In this document: positions 8,792 to 17,472 of the stretch, one piece after another
How the letters are laid out: each line of letters begins with the position of its first letter
Position numbering within the stretch: the stretch's first letter is position 1
Origin: CAZTDD01 sp964612675
GTDB taxonomy: Bacteria > Hinthialibacterota > Hinthialibacteria > Hinthialibacterales > JAKPRU01
DNA length: 57,407 nt
Assembly: GCA_964612675.1 (NCBI GenBank)
Contig: CAZTDD010000030.1
Coordinates: 1-57,407 of the forward strand
Reading direction: 5' to 3'
The notes under the pieces: model-generated
Database searches by the model: none
Seen by the model: only the letters and a program-made list of their open reading frames with translations
Told to the model about the DNA's origin: nothing
Position numbers and translations under genes: made by a program

Positions 8792-8873
8792 CGGTTACGC
8801 ACCCACAGTGGATTGAGATACAGAGGGGGTTGACGATTACACACTCACAGTGGATGAAGATACAGAGGGAGTA
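8786..8873 (+). repeat. 42-bp tandem repeat of the element end, right array
   Basis: The motif ggttgacg occurs at 8786 and 8828, and a decayed third unit reaches gggagtaaac near 8868. The period is 42 bases, identical to the left array. Units share acgcacccacagtggat and agatacagagggggttga. Confidence 0.78.
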
Positions 8874-8913
8874 AACACAAAACACCCTCCAGCCCCAAAG
8901 GAGACATGTAACA

Positions 8914-10056
8914 ATGACACCTCCAACAATCCGGCCAACCTGGATTTTCCTATTCATTCTGTTCTGCGGCGCTGTGACGGCACTCGCCCAGAGCCCGCAC
9001 TCGCGCGATACCAACAGCGACTGGACAATTTCCGACGGAGAGTTCTTGGACGTCGTCGACCTTTGGAGTACTCGCACGGCCGGCGGCGAAAGTGACGTTT
9101 CACACAACGAGTTGCTGTTACTCGTGCGGCTCTGGGCGCTGGGTGTCTATCATCTGAACATCTCGGGAGATTATGTCCCCGGTGCGGCCCCGACGCCGAC
9201 TCCCACCCGCACCCCCACGCGACGTCCGACATCCACGCCCACCTGGACTCCCACTCTCACGCCCACCCCCGAAGAACCGGCCGAGGGTTCGACCATCGTC
9301 GTGGATATTCCCAACCTGCCCGCCGGTGCGAAAGAGTTGGAGATGGTGTTGATCCCGGCGGGGACATTTACGATGGGCTCGCCGGAAAATGAGAAAGATC
9401 GGTATGACGACGAAGGCCCGCAGCATGAGGTGACGATCAGCCGGGATTTCTACCTGGGGAAGTATGAGGTGACGCAGGCGCAGTGGGAGGCGGTGATGGG
9501 AGACAATCCATCTTGGTTTGATGGGAAGCCGAACAATCCAGTTGAGTATGTTTCATGGAATGATTGTCAGGACTTCATCGACAACTTCAACGCCATGCGT
9601 TTGATATCGGGCGAGTTTCGATTGCCGACGGAGGCGGAGTGGGAGTATGCGTGCCGAGCGGGGACAACGACACGTTTTTATTGGGGTGACAGCGACTCAG
9701 AATCGGTGATGAAACAGTATTGTTGGTATGAGAAGAACGCAGATGACGGGTATTGGACGTCTCCTCACGCCGACGAGGAGGGTACACAGCCGGTCGGATT
9801 GAAGTTGCCGAACGCGTGGGGTTTGTACGACATGAGTGGGAATGTCTGGGAATGGTGTCAGGATTGGTACGGCGATTATCCGTTAGGTGCAGTAGTTGAC
9901 CCAATTGGTCAAGAAAGTGGCTCGTACCGCGTGTTACGCGGCGGCAGTTGGCTCTCCGATGCCGGGTACTGCCGATCGGCGTACCGGGTCTGGGACTGGC
10001 CGGACGACGCGGACAATTACATCGGTTTCCGTCTCGTGCTTTCCCGGACTCCGTAA
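8914..10056 (+). CDS. Secreted FGE-sulfatase-fold (SUMF1-like) protein
   Basis: The 380-residue protein has a signal peptide (1-25). A dockerin-like calcium-loop pattern (DTNSDWTISDGEFLDV) and a Pro/Thr linker (about 91-123) follow. The C-terminal formylglycine-generating-enzyme fold (about 140-378) carries MVLIPAGTFTMGSP, YEVTQAQWEAVMG, RLPTEAEWEYACRAG, GLYDMSGNVWEW and RVLRGGSW. True formylglycine-generating enzymes use two cysteines five residues apart near the end. Here those positions are Ser348 and Cys353, so sulfatase activation is unlikely and another secreted role is more probable. The ATG has AAAGGAG at 8896-8902. Confidence 0.9.
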   Translation: MTPPTIRPTWIFLFILFCGAVTALAQSPHSRDTNSDWTISDGEFLDVVDLWSTRTAGGESDVSHNELLLLVRLWALGVYHLNISGDYVPGAAPTPTPTRTPTRRPTSTPTWTPTLTPTPEEPAEGSTIVVDIPNLPAGAKELEMVLIPAGTFTMGSPENEKDRYDDEGPQHEVTISRDFYLGKYEVTQAQWEAVMGDNPSWFDGKPNNPVEYVSWNDCQDFIDNFNAMRLISGEFRLPTEAEWEYACRAGTTTRFYWGDSDSESVMKQYCWYEKNADDGYWTSPHADEEGTQPVGLKLPNAWGLYDMSGNVWEWCQDWYGDYPLGAVVDPIGQESGSYRVLRGGSWLSDAGYCRSAYRVWDWPDDADNYIGFRLVLSRTP

Positions 10057-10114
10057 CACTTGGGGCTTTACCACTTTTACCCTTGGGTCTTGAATTTTGG
10101 CGCTTTTGGGGGGT

Positions 10115-10138
10115 TTAAGGGGGGCCGGCCCCCCTTAA
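10115..10138. terminator. Perfect 24-bp palindrome, possible terminator
   Basis: The sequence ttaagggggg-ccgg-ccccccttaa is a perfect palindrome, followed by taataaatttt. It lies 59 bases after the FGE-like gene and could stop its transcription. Such GC-rich ttaagggggg palindromes are also found as dispersed repeats, so the role is uncertain. Confidence 0.5.
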
Positions 10139-10291
10139 TAAATTTTGAATCGCGAAATCCCGAAGGAGCACGAAGACACGAAAAGGGGAAAGGACGGGAG
10201 TTCTGGTGTAACGCCGGAGACTGTTGACTTTGTTTTACTGAAATCGAATCGCTTCGAGGGGCGAATCTCACCCCACGCGAAGAATAGAAAC

Positions 10292-10678
10292 TCAGGAAGT
10301 GGTGCCCCCTTCCAGATCGCCTATCATCACACGCACCGTCTGTATCAGTTCGGGAATATCGTCCCTACAGATGTTAAATACCTGCGCCGCGTCAATGTCG
10401 AAGTATCCATGAGCGATTACGTTACGCACTCCAATCACGTCTTGCCACGGTATCTTCGGATAACGGTTCAGCCATTTCCCTTTGGTTTTCGAGTCCAACT
10501 GCCGGAAAGCCTCACCGCTGGCGACGAGGATCATACAGATGCTGTCAAGGTGTTCGCGGCCGCTATCGTCGACCAAGAAATCGTCGGGGGAGTGGATCGA
10601 CTGGAACCGGAGGGGAATTCGTTCCAGTGCTTCCAGCACATCTCTGAGACGGTCGATCAAATCCTGTCGGTCAAACAT
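10292..10678 (-). CDS. hepT: HepT-like toxin (DUF86, HEPN ribonuclease)
   Basis: The protein has 128 residues with a helical HEPN fold. The catalytic pattern R-x4-H-x-Y is seen in RNVIAHGYFDID. In characterised MntA/HepT pairs the HEPN toxin is an RNase, and the tyrosine of this motif is AMPylated and silenced by the partner nucleotidyltransferase. It overlaps the mntA-like gene by eight bases, so the two are translated together, antitoxin first. The start at 10678 is fixed by this overlap. Confidence 0.9.
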   Translation of the reverse strand: MFDRQDLIDRLRDVLEALERIPLRFQSIHSPDDFLVDDSGREHLDSICMILVASGEAFRQLDSKTKGKWLNRYPKIPWQDVIGVRNVIAHGYFDIDAAQVFNICRDDIPELIQTVRVMIGDLEGGTTS

Positions 10679-10976
10679 AGCGCGCCTCCCGGAGAATGCG
10701 TCGTTTGAGGCGCGGGTTCATGCGTTCCCGCAGCCGTACCACGTCCACGGGACGCGCAAGGATCTCCTCCAGTTCTCGCTTCATTCGGGACGTGCGGAAT
10801 AGATTCGGTTCGCTGGTTTCAAATACAATATCGACATCGCTCTGTTTGCTCGGTTGGCCTTGCGCAAACGACCCAAAGACACCCAATGAAATCAATTTGT
10901 ATTCTGTTTCGCGCATTTTCTTGAATGCCTTGAGTCGGTCGAGAACATCCTCGGTTGTCATGGCTGCCGTGTTCAT
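10671..10976 (-). CDS. mntA: MntA-like nucleotidyltransferase antitoxin
   Basis: The protein has about 101 residues with the minimal nucleotidyltransferase motif GSFAQGQPSKQSDVDIV (GSx10DxD). It then has VDVVRLRERMNPRLKRRI near the end. The family AMPylates the HepT toxin. The ATG at 10976 is chosen because GGTGGAGGT lies a few bases upstream; a longer reading to 11123 has no such signal. It is the first gene of the pair, facing away from the RNase III fusion. Confidence 0.9.
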   Translation of the reverse strand: MNTAAMTTEDVLDRLKAFKKMRETEYKLISLGVFGSFAQGQPSKQSDVDIVFETSEPNLFRTSRMKRELEEILARPVDVVRLRERMNPRLKRRILREARYV

Positions 10977-11143
10977 GTTCCTACCTCCACCAGCGTCATT
11001 ATAGCATCGGCAGAGGTCTCCATGGAGAAGGCATTCTCGTTCAAGACTTGATCCAATCGATTCCTTTCCTCCCTCCCATCGTTGACCTGAGCGCTCGAAC
11101 GAAGGTAAACTGACACACCTCAACTGGGGGGTTTACTGAACTC

Positions 11144-12361
11144 GTGGAGATTACTCCTGAACGACTGCAAGAACTGGAATATCTGGCAAAGCGGCTCGGC
11201 GTGCCCGAGATCGACCCCGTCCTTCTGCAGGAGGCGCTCTGCCACAGCTCTTACGCCAACGAACAGGCCGACCAGGCCAACTACGGCAACGAACGGCTTG
11301 AGTTCTTGGGCGATTCCGTGGTCGGTTTTGTCATCACCGAGGGGCTGTACCTGCGCTACCCGCACCTGCGTGAGGGAGATCTGTCGAAGATCAAATCGAT
11401 CGTGGTATCCAAACGGATTCTCTCCGAGCGGACCGAAGCCCTTGAACTGAGCAAATACCTGCTCCTCGGCAGAGGCGAAGAACGGACCGGCGGCCGAAAA
11501 CGCTTCTCCATCCTCGGCAATCTCTTTGAAAGCGTAGTCGGTGCGATCTATCTGTCGGATGGGATGGACGCTGCGAAGGGATTCGTTCTCACCCAGCTCA
11601 CCGAAGAAGTGGAACGCGCCTCCGTCGGGGAGAGCCTGATCGACTACAAATCGACACTTCAAGAACGCGTTCAACAGGCCTACGGCATTCTCCCCTCGTA
11701 CCGGCTTGTGAATTCTATGGGCCCCGATCACGACAAGGAGTTCGTTGTTGAGGTCTATATGGGCGATACTCTTCTTTCGGAAGGAATCGGCAAAAGCAAG
11801 AAACGGGCGGAGAAAGCCGCCGCCGCGAATGCGTTGGCGAAACTGGACGAGATCGAGGATGAGCGGAACGAGTTGGCCGACCCCGAATCGGAGACCGGCG
11901 AGGTGAAGACTCGCTCGCGTGTGATTCCTCCGGAGGGCCGTTTGATGGCGATCGATCCCGGTCAGAAGCGAATCGGAGTCGCGATGTCCGATGAATCCAG
12001 GCTGATCGCCCAGCCGTTCACAACGATCGAGAACACACGGGTAACCGACGTCACCAAAGAAATCGCAGCTCTCGTTATCGAGAATCACATCGCAGTTGTC
12101 GTTGTCGGCCTTCCGCGCGGACTGGATGGCAGAGAAACCCCCTCGACCTCGGCGGCCCGTAAATTGGGCGACCGCTTGCGCCGGTTTCTTAACGTGCCGG
12201 TGGTGATGTGGGACGAACGACTCTCCACCGCGGGCTCGGAACGACACCTGATCGAAACGGGCATGCGTAGAGAAGAGCGGCGCGAAAAGATGGACCAATA
12301 CGCTGCCGCGTGGATACTTGAAGGCTACATGGAACATCTCAAACAACAATCGATCCCGTGA
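11144..12361 (+). CDS. rnc-ruvX: Ribonuclease III fused to RuvX/YqgF Holliday-junction resolvase
   Basis: This 405-residue protein carries two normally separate enzymes. Residues 1-235 are RNase III: the signature NERLEFLGDSVV (49-60) gives Glu50, Glu53 and Asp57. GNLFESVVGAIYL follows, with Asn where many members have Asp, and then a dsRNA-binding domain (about 165-232). After a polar linker (about 237-262), residues 264-400 are YqgF/RuvX with MAIDPGQKRIGVAMSDE, VVGLPRGLDG, MWDERLSTAGSERHL and MDQYAAAWIL, so the catalytic Asp residues are present. The GTG start has only a weak G-rich run upstream. The stop overlaps the next GTG (GTGA), which suggests translational coupling. Confidence 0.93.
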   Translation: MEITPERLQELEYLAKRLGVPEIDPVLLQEALCHSSYANEQADQANYGNERLEFLGDSVVGFVITEGLYLRYPHLREGDLSKIKSIVVSKRILSERTEALELSKYLLLGRGEERTGGRKRFSILGNLFESVVGAIYLSDGMDAAKGFVLTQLTEEVERASVGESLIDYKSTLQERVQQAYGILPSYRLVNSMGPDHDKEFVVEVYMGDTLLSEGIGKSKKRAEKAAAANALAKLDEIEDERNELADPESETGEVKTRSRVIPPEGRLMAIDPGQKRIGVAMSDESRLIAQPFTTIENTRVTDVTKEIAALVIENHIAVVVVGLPRGLDGRETPSTSAARKLGDRLRRFLNVPVVMWDERLSTAGSERHLIETGMRREERREKMDQYAAAWILEGYMEHLKQQSIP

Positions 12362-14331
12362 AATCGACACCGTCCGATAAAACCTCCCGTTTCAAGTACG
12401 TCTTACCCACGCTTTGCCTTTTTGTGGTGGTCGTTCTGTTTCTCCATCCTCTTCCTCTGTTCGCTCTTCTTCCTCACTTACGGGCGCTTCTCGGTGCCGT
12501 GTTGCCTTTTGTCGCGGCGTTCCCTTTTGCATTGCGACTGCTTTCCCGGAACCCGGATAGCACGCAGCCTGATATTGACACGGTGCTGTTTGGGATCGGT
12601 ATCGGCCACGGCCTGCTTTGTGCGCTCACCTTCGTTCTGCTCACCATGAATCTTGTATATGTCTCTACTCTCGGTGCAGTGGCCGCCCTGTTACTGATCG
12701 TCTTTCTTAGGCAGTGGGAAGCGATTTTTCAGTCGATCCGATATACCCAAAAGCCGTCGGACGGATTCCCTCGATCGGTTTTTGTTTTTCTGCTCCTGGC
12801 CGGCCTTCTTTATTTGGTTTCGAGTCTTCTACCACCAACAAATTATGATGGGCTCGAATATCATCTTCCCGTTCCCGAAGCCTGGCTTGACCATCACGGA
12901 TGGGTAGCATTCCCACTGAATATTTATGCCTGGTTTCCAATGAATGTAGAGATTCTCTATATGTGGGGTCTCGCATTCGGCGGTGTCGCCGCCACAACAG
13001 TGATGAATTTATTCTACGCGGTGGGCTGTGCGGCGGCGGTATGGAGTATCGGACGTCGGATCTGTCGTGCGAGTACCGCATGGCTGGCGGTTGTGGTTTT
13101 CCTTGCAAGTGGCCTGGTTATGCGCCTTGCGATCCAGGCCGATATCGATTTAGGGGTTTGTTTTTATTCCATCCTTGCACTTCTGGCATTTGTTCGATGG
13201 ATTGAGCAAGGGAATACCCAACCGATTGTATTATGCGCTGTTTTTGTCGGTTTATCGTTAGGTTCAAAATACATCGCATTGATTTCCGTGTGGGCGCCGA
13301 TGCTATTGGTGACTCTGTTTTATGCGCCGCGTGGAAAACGTGCCACCGGGGCATTTTGGATGCTGGTCCTGCCGATTCTTGTGATGGGACCCTGGCTGGT
13401 GCGCAATTGGCTCATGACAGGCAATCCGGTTTTTCCTCTCTTGTATTCCTGGTTCGGCGGAGAAGGTTGGACCTCTGCGGCGAACGAATTCTTCAAAGCC
13501 GCGCATTCCCCGAAATCCATGCCGCTGGGCGAGCACCTTATCGCTTTGGTGCGCTCTCCTTTCGATTTGACTATTCTAAAAACGACCGTTTTCTCTCCAT
13601 TGATTCTGCTCGGCATCGTCCTCATTCCGACTCGTCAAAGAAAAGGAACTTCAATTTATGTTTTGTCTCTATTCTCGCTCATCGTTTTTGCGCTGTGGTT
13701 TATTCTGACCCAGCGGAACGACCGTTTTCTTGTTACTATCGTTCCGACTCTGTCTATTTTGGCGGCGGTGGGACTGAATGCGCATACGGATTGGTTACGA
13801 AGCCCGGCTCGCTGGCCGGTCTGGATTCTTGCGTATGCCTCTCTTTTCACACTTATAGTCACTGTTTCCTTCCAGAATGGTCTTCGATATCTCTGTGGAA
13901 CCGAGACGACAAAGGAGTATTACGCGCGGGTTTTACCCCATACGCGGGCAATTCATTTACTGAATGAACAATCCAGAGAAGAATCGATTCGTGTAATGTT
14001 TGTCGGTGAAGCGCAAGCGTATGGTTGCGAGTTCGAAACAATTGTGCCGGTTGTATTCAATCCGCATCCCTGGTTGAGACACAATGCGCACGGCGAAGTT
14101 ATTCCAATAAGTCCGGAAGAGGCCGCGAAACGGCTGCGCGACATGGGCGTGACGCATATTCTCTATAACCAATCGGAGCTGTCCCGTCTTATTCGTGGCT
14201 ATATGCCGCTCGGCTGGCCGGACGGAAGGGAACTTGCCCGCCTAATCCCGATTATGCGGGAACGATATTGCGAGACTGTCTTTGAAACCGAGAACGGCAT
14301 TATTCGAGTTCTTAGGTTTACCGGCGGTTGA
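12358..14331 (+). CDS. Polytopic membrane glycosyltransferase, family 39/GT-C-like
   Basis: The protein has 657 residues with about a dozen hydrophobic segments. Early in the sequence is the loop PTNYDGLEYHLPVPEAWL, matching the DxxxYH-type acidic loop of lipid-sugar-dependent GT-C transferases (ArnT/PMT-like). WLVRNWLMTGNPVFPLL is also typical of these proteins. A soluble C-terminal part (about 515-657) follows. It probably transfers a sugar from a polyprenyl carrier on the outer face of the membrane; donor and acceptor are unknown. The GTG start overlaps the stop of the RNase III-RuvX gene by four bases. Confidence 0.85.
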   Translation: MKSTPSDKTSRFKYVLPTLCLFVVVVLFLHPLPLFALLPHLRALLGAVLPFVAAFPFALRLLSRNPDSTQPDIDTVLFGIGIGHGLLCALTFVLLTMNLVYVSTLGAVAALLLIVFLRQWEAIFQSIRYTQKPSDGFPRSVFVFLLLAGLLYLVSSLLPPTNYDGLEYHLPVPEAWLDHHGWVAFPLNIYAWFPMNVEILYMWGLAFGGVAATTVMNLFYAVGCAAAVWSIGRRICRASTAWLAVVVFLASGLVMRLAIQADIDLGVCFYSILALLAFVRWIEQGNTQPIVLCAVFVGLSLGSKYIALISVWAPMLLVTLFYAPRGKRATGAFWMLVLPILVMGPWLVRNWLMTGNPVFPLLYSWFGGEGWTSAANEFFKAAHSPKSMPLGEHLIALVRSPFDLTILKTTVFSPLILLGIVLIPTRQRKGTSIYVLSLFSLIVFALWFILTQRNDRFLVTIVPTLSILAAVGLNAHTDWLRSPARWPVWILAYASLFTLIVTVSFQNGLRYLCGTETTKEYYARVLPHTRAIHLLNEQSREESIRVMFVGEAQAYGCEFETIVPVVFNPHPWLRHNAHGEVIPISPEEAAKRLRDMGVTHILYNQSELSRLIRGYMPLGWPDGRELARLIPIMRERYCETVFETENGIIRVLRFTGG

Positions 14332-14360
14332 GACTGTTGTTCTTTTACTGTTTTTCCTGT

Positions 14361-14395
14361 TTTCGTGGATCTTTCGTGCCTTCGTGATTCAAGAA
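14361..14395. repeat. Dispersed cgtgcc-ttcgtg motif
   Basis: The stretch ttcgtggatctttcgtgcc and ttcgtgattcaag resembles, in reverse complement, the run near 10145-10185 (cgaaggagcacgaagacac, cgaaaaggg). Both lie just beyond gene ends. Confidence 0.4.
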
Positions 14396-14467
14396 ATGAG
14401 CCTACCAACTCCCAGAGTGTTTGCCTCCTCCAAGACTGACGAAGCCGTAAAAGGACTGGGAGTGATC

Positions 14468-14628
14468 TCAACCCCCTCCTCTACGGCTCTCATGTTTGCC
14501 TTCGGCAAGCCATGAGATTCCTCCCCCGATCTTCGGGGGAGGAACCGGAAAAAAGCTAAACCGATCCGAATCTGCGCCTGGTTTCGCTTGTCTCCCCCAA
14601 AGTCTGGGGGAGATACAGAGGGGGTTGA
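14468..14628 (+). repeat. Hairpin element copy 5
   Basis: The copy runs from tcaaccccctcc to agagggggttga. It carries the extra tctcatgtttgcc/ggcaagccatgaga hairpin seen in copy 3, then CCCCCGATCTTCGGGGG and CCCCCAAAGTCTGGGGG. The spacer (ggaaccggaaaaaagctaaa and following) is shared with copy 6. Confidence 0.85.
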
Positions 14629-14708
14629 TACGTTGCTTCTCGCACTTCGTCGACTTTTTGCCGCCCCGTCAATCTTAATGGTACCGCAAAAAGTCTGGGA
14701 TACGGATT

Positions 14709-14832
14709 TCAACCCCCTCCTAACCTCCCCCGATCTTCGGGGGAGGAACCGGAAAAAAGCTAAACCGATCCGAATCTGCGCTTGGTTTCGCTTGTCTCCC
14801 CCAAAGTCTGGGGGAGATACAGAGGGGGTTGA
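14709..14832 (+). repeat. Hairpin element copy 6, direct repeat of copy 5
   Basis: From the first hairpin to the right end, this copy is almost identical to 14521-14628. The only clear change is gcctgg to gcttgg in the spacer. The 80 bases between the copies hold the companion motif in both senses (14652-14676 and 14685-14694). Confidence 0.85.
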
Positions 14833-14844
14833 AAGTCTATCATG

Positions 14845-15405
14845 TCAATATTCCACCGAAGGTGCCTCACGGACGGCGGCATCATCGATCTCGAAATAAT
14901 CTTGTTTTTGAAAATCAAACATGGATGCGATAATATTTGACGGGAAGACCTCAATGCGATTGTTAAGGTCACGGACGTTCCCATTATAAAACCGGCGCGC
15001 TCGTTGTATGCGATCCTCCGTATTCGCGAGTTCCTTCTGAAGATGAAGGAAATTGTGGTTGGCTTTCAGGTCGGGGTAATTTTCGACCAGCACGAATAAA
15101 CGCCGGAGGGTACTTATCAACGCATTCTCATCCAGGGCTTGTGACTCGGGCGCTCCTTCATTGGCAAGAGCCGAATTGCGCGCTTCGACCACGCGTTGAA
15201 GCACATCCTTTTCGTGCGCTGCATACCCTTTGACTGTTTCTACGAGGTTAGGAATGAGGTTGTAACGGCGTTTCAACTCGGTGTCGATATCCGACCACGA
15301 CTCCTTGCACATATTGCGCAGCCGAACCAACGCGTTATACATCATCGCAACCCAAAACAGAAAAAGAAGGAGAATTACGCCTCCGATGATCAGAATCGGC
15401 TCCAT
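14845..15405 (-). CDS. lemA: LemA family membrane protein
   Basis: The protein has 186 residues with an N-terminal membrane segment (about 4-24) and a long helical domain. Family motifs include MYNALVRLRNMCKESWSDID, LKRRYNLIPNLVETVKGYA and ARRFYNGNVRDLNNRIEVFP. LemA proteins are anchored with the helical bundle outside the cytoplasm, and their role is not settled. The start overlaps the stop of the upstream membrane protein by one base (TAATG), so the pair forms an operon. Hairpin copy 6 follows its stop closely. Confidence 0.95.
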   Translation of the reverse strand: MEPILIIGGVILLLFLFWVAMMYNALVRLRNMCKESWSDIDTELKRRYNLIPNLVETVKGYAAHEKDVLQRVVEARNSALANEGAPESQALDENALISTLRRLFVLVENYPDLKANHNFLHLQKELANTEDRIQRARRFYNGNVRDLNNRIEVFPSNIIASMFDFQKQDYFEIDDAAVREAPSVEY

Positions 15406-16091
15406 TATTCGACCTCTTTCAACTCTTGAATCACCGACTGGGGAATCCGGTCCAAAACACCCTCTATAAGCTGAATGGCCTCATCGAATTCCTGCGTACT
15501 GAACGTGCTTTTTCGAAAAGCGATTACCCGTGGTCCGTCGATTTCCAGTGTATACGTAGGACTTGAGAGAAGAAATTCCATAGTTTCCTGGTGGATCACA
15601 TCATAGGCCCATCGTTTGTCCGGCGACTTCACATAAAACTTCCGGCTGAATTCAGCCGACTCGAAATCGATGTCGTCAAATCCCAAAAACTCGGTGATCC
15701 TGTCGAAGAAACCTTCCGGCCGGATAACAAGAGGCTTGAGCGGCAAGCCGGTTTCCAGAATAACGGCGGAGAAGTGGTGATGGTGAGTCTGACGGTGTCC
15801 TTTCGAATTGGTGGAATAGGTTTCGTAGTGATAGTCGAATGCGAGTATTACACGGTTGTTCCTCTTCCCTCCCATCACATTGTAGGCATAGCGCCTGCTG
15901 CCCTCTTTCAAGCACGTGAAAGCGGGATAGGACTTGTCCATATCCCAGTAGCGCCCGGGGTCGAACTGAAATCCTTGGGACTGTGCCCAGGCGGCAAGTT
16001 CTTTCTTCCGCTGTTCACACCGGTAATAGCCATAGATTCCGATCGCCGCTGCGACAAGGATAAACAGACCGATTATCAGGACAGGTTCCAC
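15405..16091 (-). CDS. LemA-linked membrane protein, DUF3137-like
   Basis: The protein has about 228 residues with one N-terminal membrane helix (VLIIGLFILVAAAIGIYGYY) followed by a soluble domain. The run WAQSQGFQFDPGRYWDMD and later FSRKFYVKSPDKRWAYDVI resemble the DUF3137-type partner often encoded beside LemA. Function is unknown. The GTG at 16091 has GAGGG seven bases upstream. The TTG at 16097 is also open but sits one base from that signal. It is the first gene of the two-gene operon with lemA. Confidence 0.8.
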   Translation of the reverse strand: MEPVLIIGLFILVAAAIGIYGYYRCEQRKKELAAWAQSQGFQFDPGRYWDMDKSYPAFTCLKEGSRRYAYNVMGGKRNNRVILAFDYHYETYSTNSKGHRQTHHHHFSAVILETGLPLKPLVIRPEGFFDRITEFLGFDDIDFESAEFSRKFYVKSPDKRWAYDVIHQETMEFLLSSPTYTLEIDGPRVIAFRKSTFSTQEFDEAIQLIEGVLDRIPQSVIQELKEVE

Positions 16092-16097
16092 GATCAA

Positions 16098-16445
16098 TCC
16101 CTCGAGTGAATTTCCCTTCTATTCTCAGTACACCAAACAACGGTGTCTATTCGAAGGAGGACAATGCTCGTCTCCTTCATAATGCCGGCAGAACCTTAGA
16201 ACATGTACAAAGAGGCTACATCGGTGCGTTTAGGCGCACCGACCTGTTCACCATGCTCTTCCGTCTCTCCGGACGGCAAGCTGGCATGTCCTCCGCGTCG
16301 ACTCCGTATTTGATTCGTACCAAGACCTGATGTACCATGGATTGACTGAAGTGACAACCGGTCATCTATCACACGACAAGGATAACACGAGGATAGAACA
16401 GCAGTTTGTCATTATATGTATCCAGCCCTCGGGCGGAGGTCAACT
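16098..16445. other. Divergent promoter interval
   Basis: No gene is seen. The interval separates the minus-strand lemA operon from the plus-strand Tat/redox operon and must contain both promoters. A perfect inverted repeat, tcggtgcg-tttagg-cgcaccga, lies at 16221-16242 and could be an operator or an attenuator hairpin. A GGAGG precedes the next start. Confidence 0.5.
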
Positions 16446-17423
16446 ATGTCGGATAATTTAGATCGCAGGAAATTCCTCAAGAAATCGGCTTTCACGACGA
16501 CAGCGGCGACTATGGGGATGGCGCTGGGGGAAAATGCGGCGAACGCAGAATCCTCTAAGAAAGGCGCACGGCAAACCGGCTCCCAAAACAATATGCCCGT
16601 CGGCAAGATCGGCAATCTCACCGTCAGCAGACTCATCTCCGGCGGCAACCTCATCAGTGGATGGTCTCATGCCCGCGATCTGATCTATGTCCATCATTTG
16701 ATGCGTCACTACAACACCGACGAAAAGGTGATGGATACCATGGAGATGCTCGAAGAGGAAGGCGTGAATACCATTATCGCCGACCCGAGCGAGCGGCCCT
16801 ACCGGATTTTCCCAAAGTATTGGAACGAACGCGGTGGGAAAATGCAATGGATTGCGGAGGGACATCCGACGACCGAGGATCTCAAAACCGACATTAAAAC
16901 ATCGCTCGATTACGGTGCGTCGGCCATTTATATCCAGGGCGTGATCGGGGACAAATGGCTTCGCAGCGGACATCTCGACCTATTGGGCGAATGCGTCGAT
17001 TTCATCAAATCGCAGGGCGTCCCCGGGGGTATCGGAGCGCACCTGCTTGATGTAATTGTCAAATCCGAAGAAAACGGATATGACGCCGATTTTTACGTAA
17101 AAACCCTCCACCACAGCGACTATTGGTCATCGAGACGCCCCGATCAGACGGAAGACATTATTAAGAACCGTGCCGATAATTACTGGTCGATGACGCCCGA
17201 GAAAACCACGGAATTCATGAGACAAGTCACGAAACCCTGGATAGCATTCAAGGTGCTGGCGGCCGGGGCCATTCACCCGAACAGCGGATTCAAATATGCT
17301 TTCGAGAATGGCGCGGACTTCATCTGTGTCGGTATGTTCGACTTCCAGGTTCGCGAAGACGCGATCATTGCGAGAAACACTTTATCAAGCGATTTGAAAC
17401 GGCAACGGCCCTGGAGGGCGTAG
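16446..17423 (+). CDS. Tat-exported TIM-barrel-like protein A
   Basis: The protein has 325 residues. The N-terminus MSDNLDRRKFLKKSAF is a twin-arginine signal, cleaved near residue 35. The mature part begins with IGNLTVSRLISGGNLISGW, reminiscent of aldo/keto-reductase openings. Then come EEEGVNTIIADPSERPYR, YIQGVIGDKWLR and, near the end, AFKVLAAGAIHPNSGF and GADFICVGMFDFQV, which look like barrel strands. Catalytic residues are not obvious and no reaction can be named. The ATG at 16446 has GGAGG six bases upstream. It is paralogous to the next gene and lies 49 bases before it. Confidence 0.85.
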   Translation: MSDNLDRRKFLKKSAFTTTAATMGMALGENAANAESSKKGARQTGSQNNMPVGKIGNLTVSRLISGGNLISGWSHARDLIYVHHLMRHYNTDEKVMDTMEMLEEEGVNTIIADPSERPYRIFPKYWNERGGKMQWIAEGHPTTEDLKTDIKTSLDYGASAIYIQGVIGDKWLRSGHLDLLGECVDFIKSQGVPGGIGAHLLDVIVKSEENGYDADFYVKTLHHSDYWSSRRPDQTEDIIKNRADNYWSMTPEKTTEFMRQVTKPWIAFKVLAAGAIHPNSGFKYAFENGADFICVGMFDFQVREDAIIARNTLSSDLKRQRPWRA

Positions 17424-17472
17424 GAAATCGTTGAGAACAGAGTTTTGTTTCCCAATCAGACAGAGGTGAATC

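Noticed and set aside
7868..8873. Regularly spaced repeats that might be a CRISPR array
   Set aside because: The repeats are hairpin arms with shared spacers, and the 42-bp arrays have no unique spacers. No cas gene is near.
8914..10056. Functional formylglycine-generating enzyme
   Set aside because: The first active-site Cys is absent, so only the fold is called.
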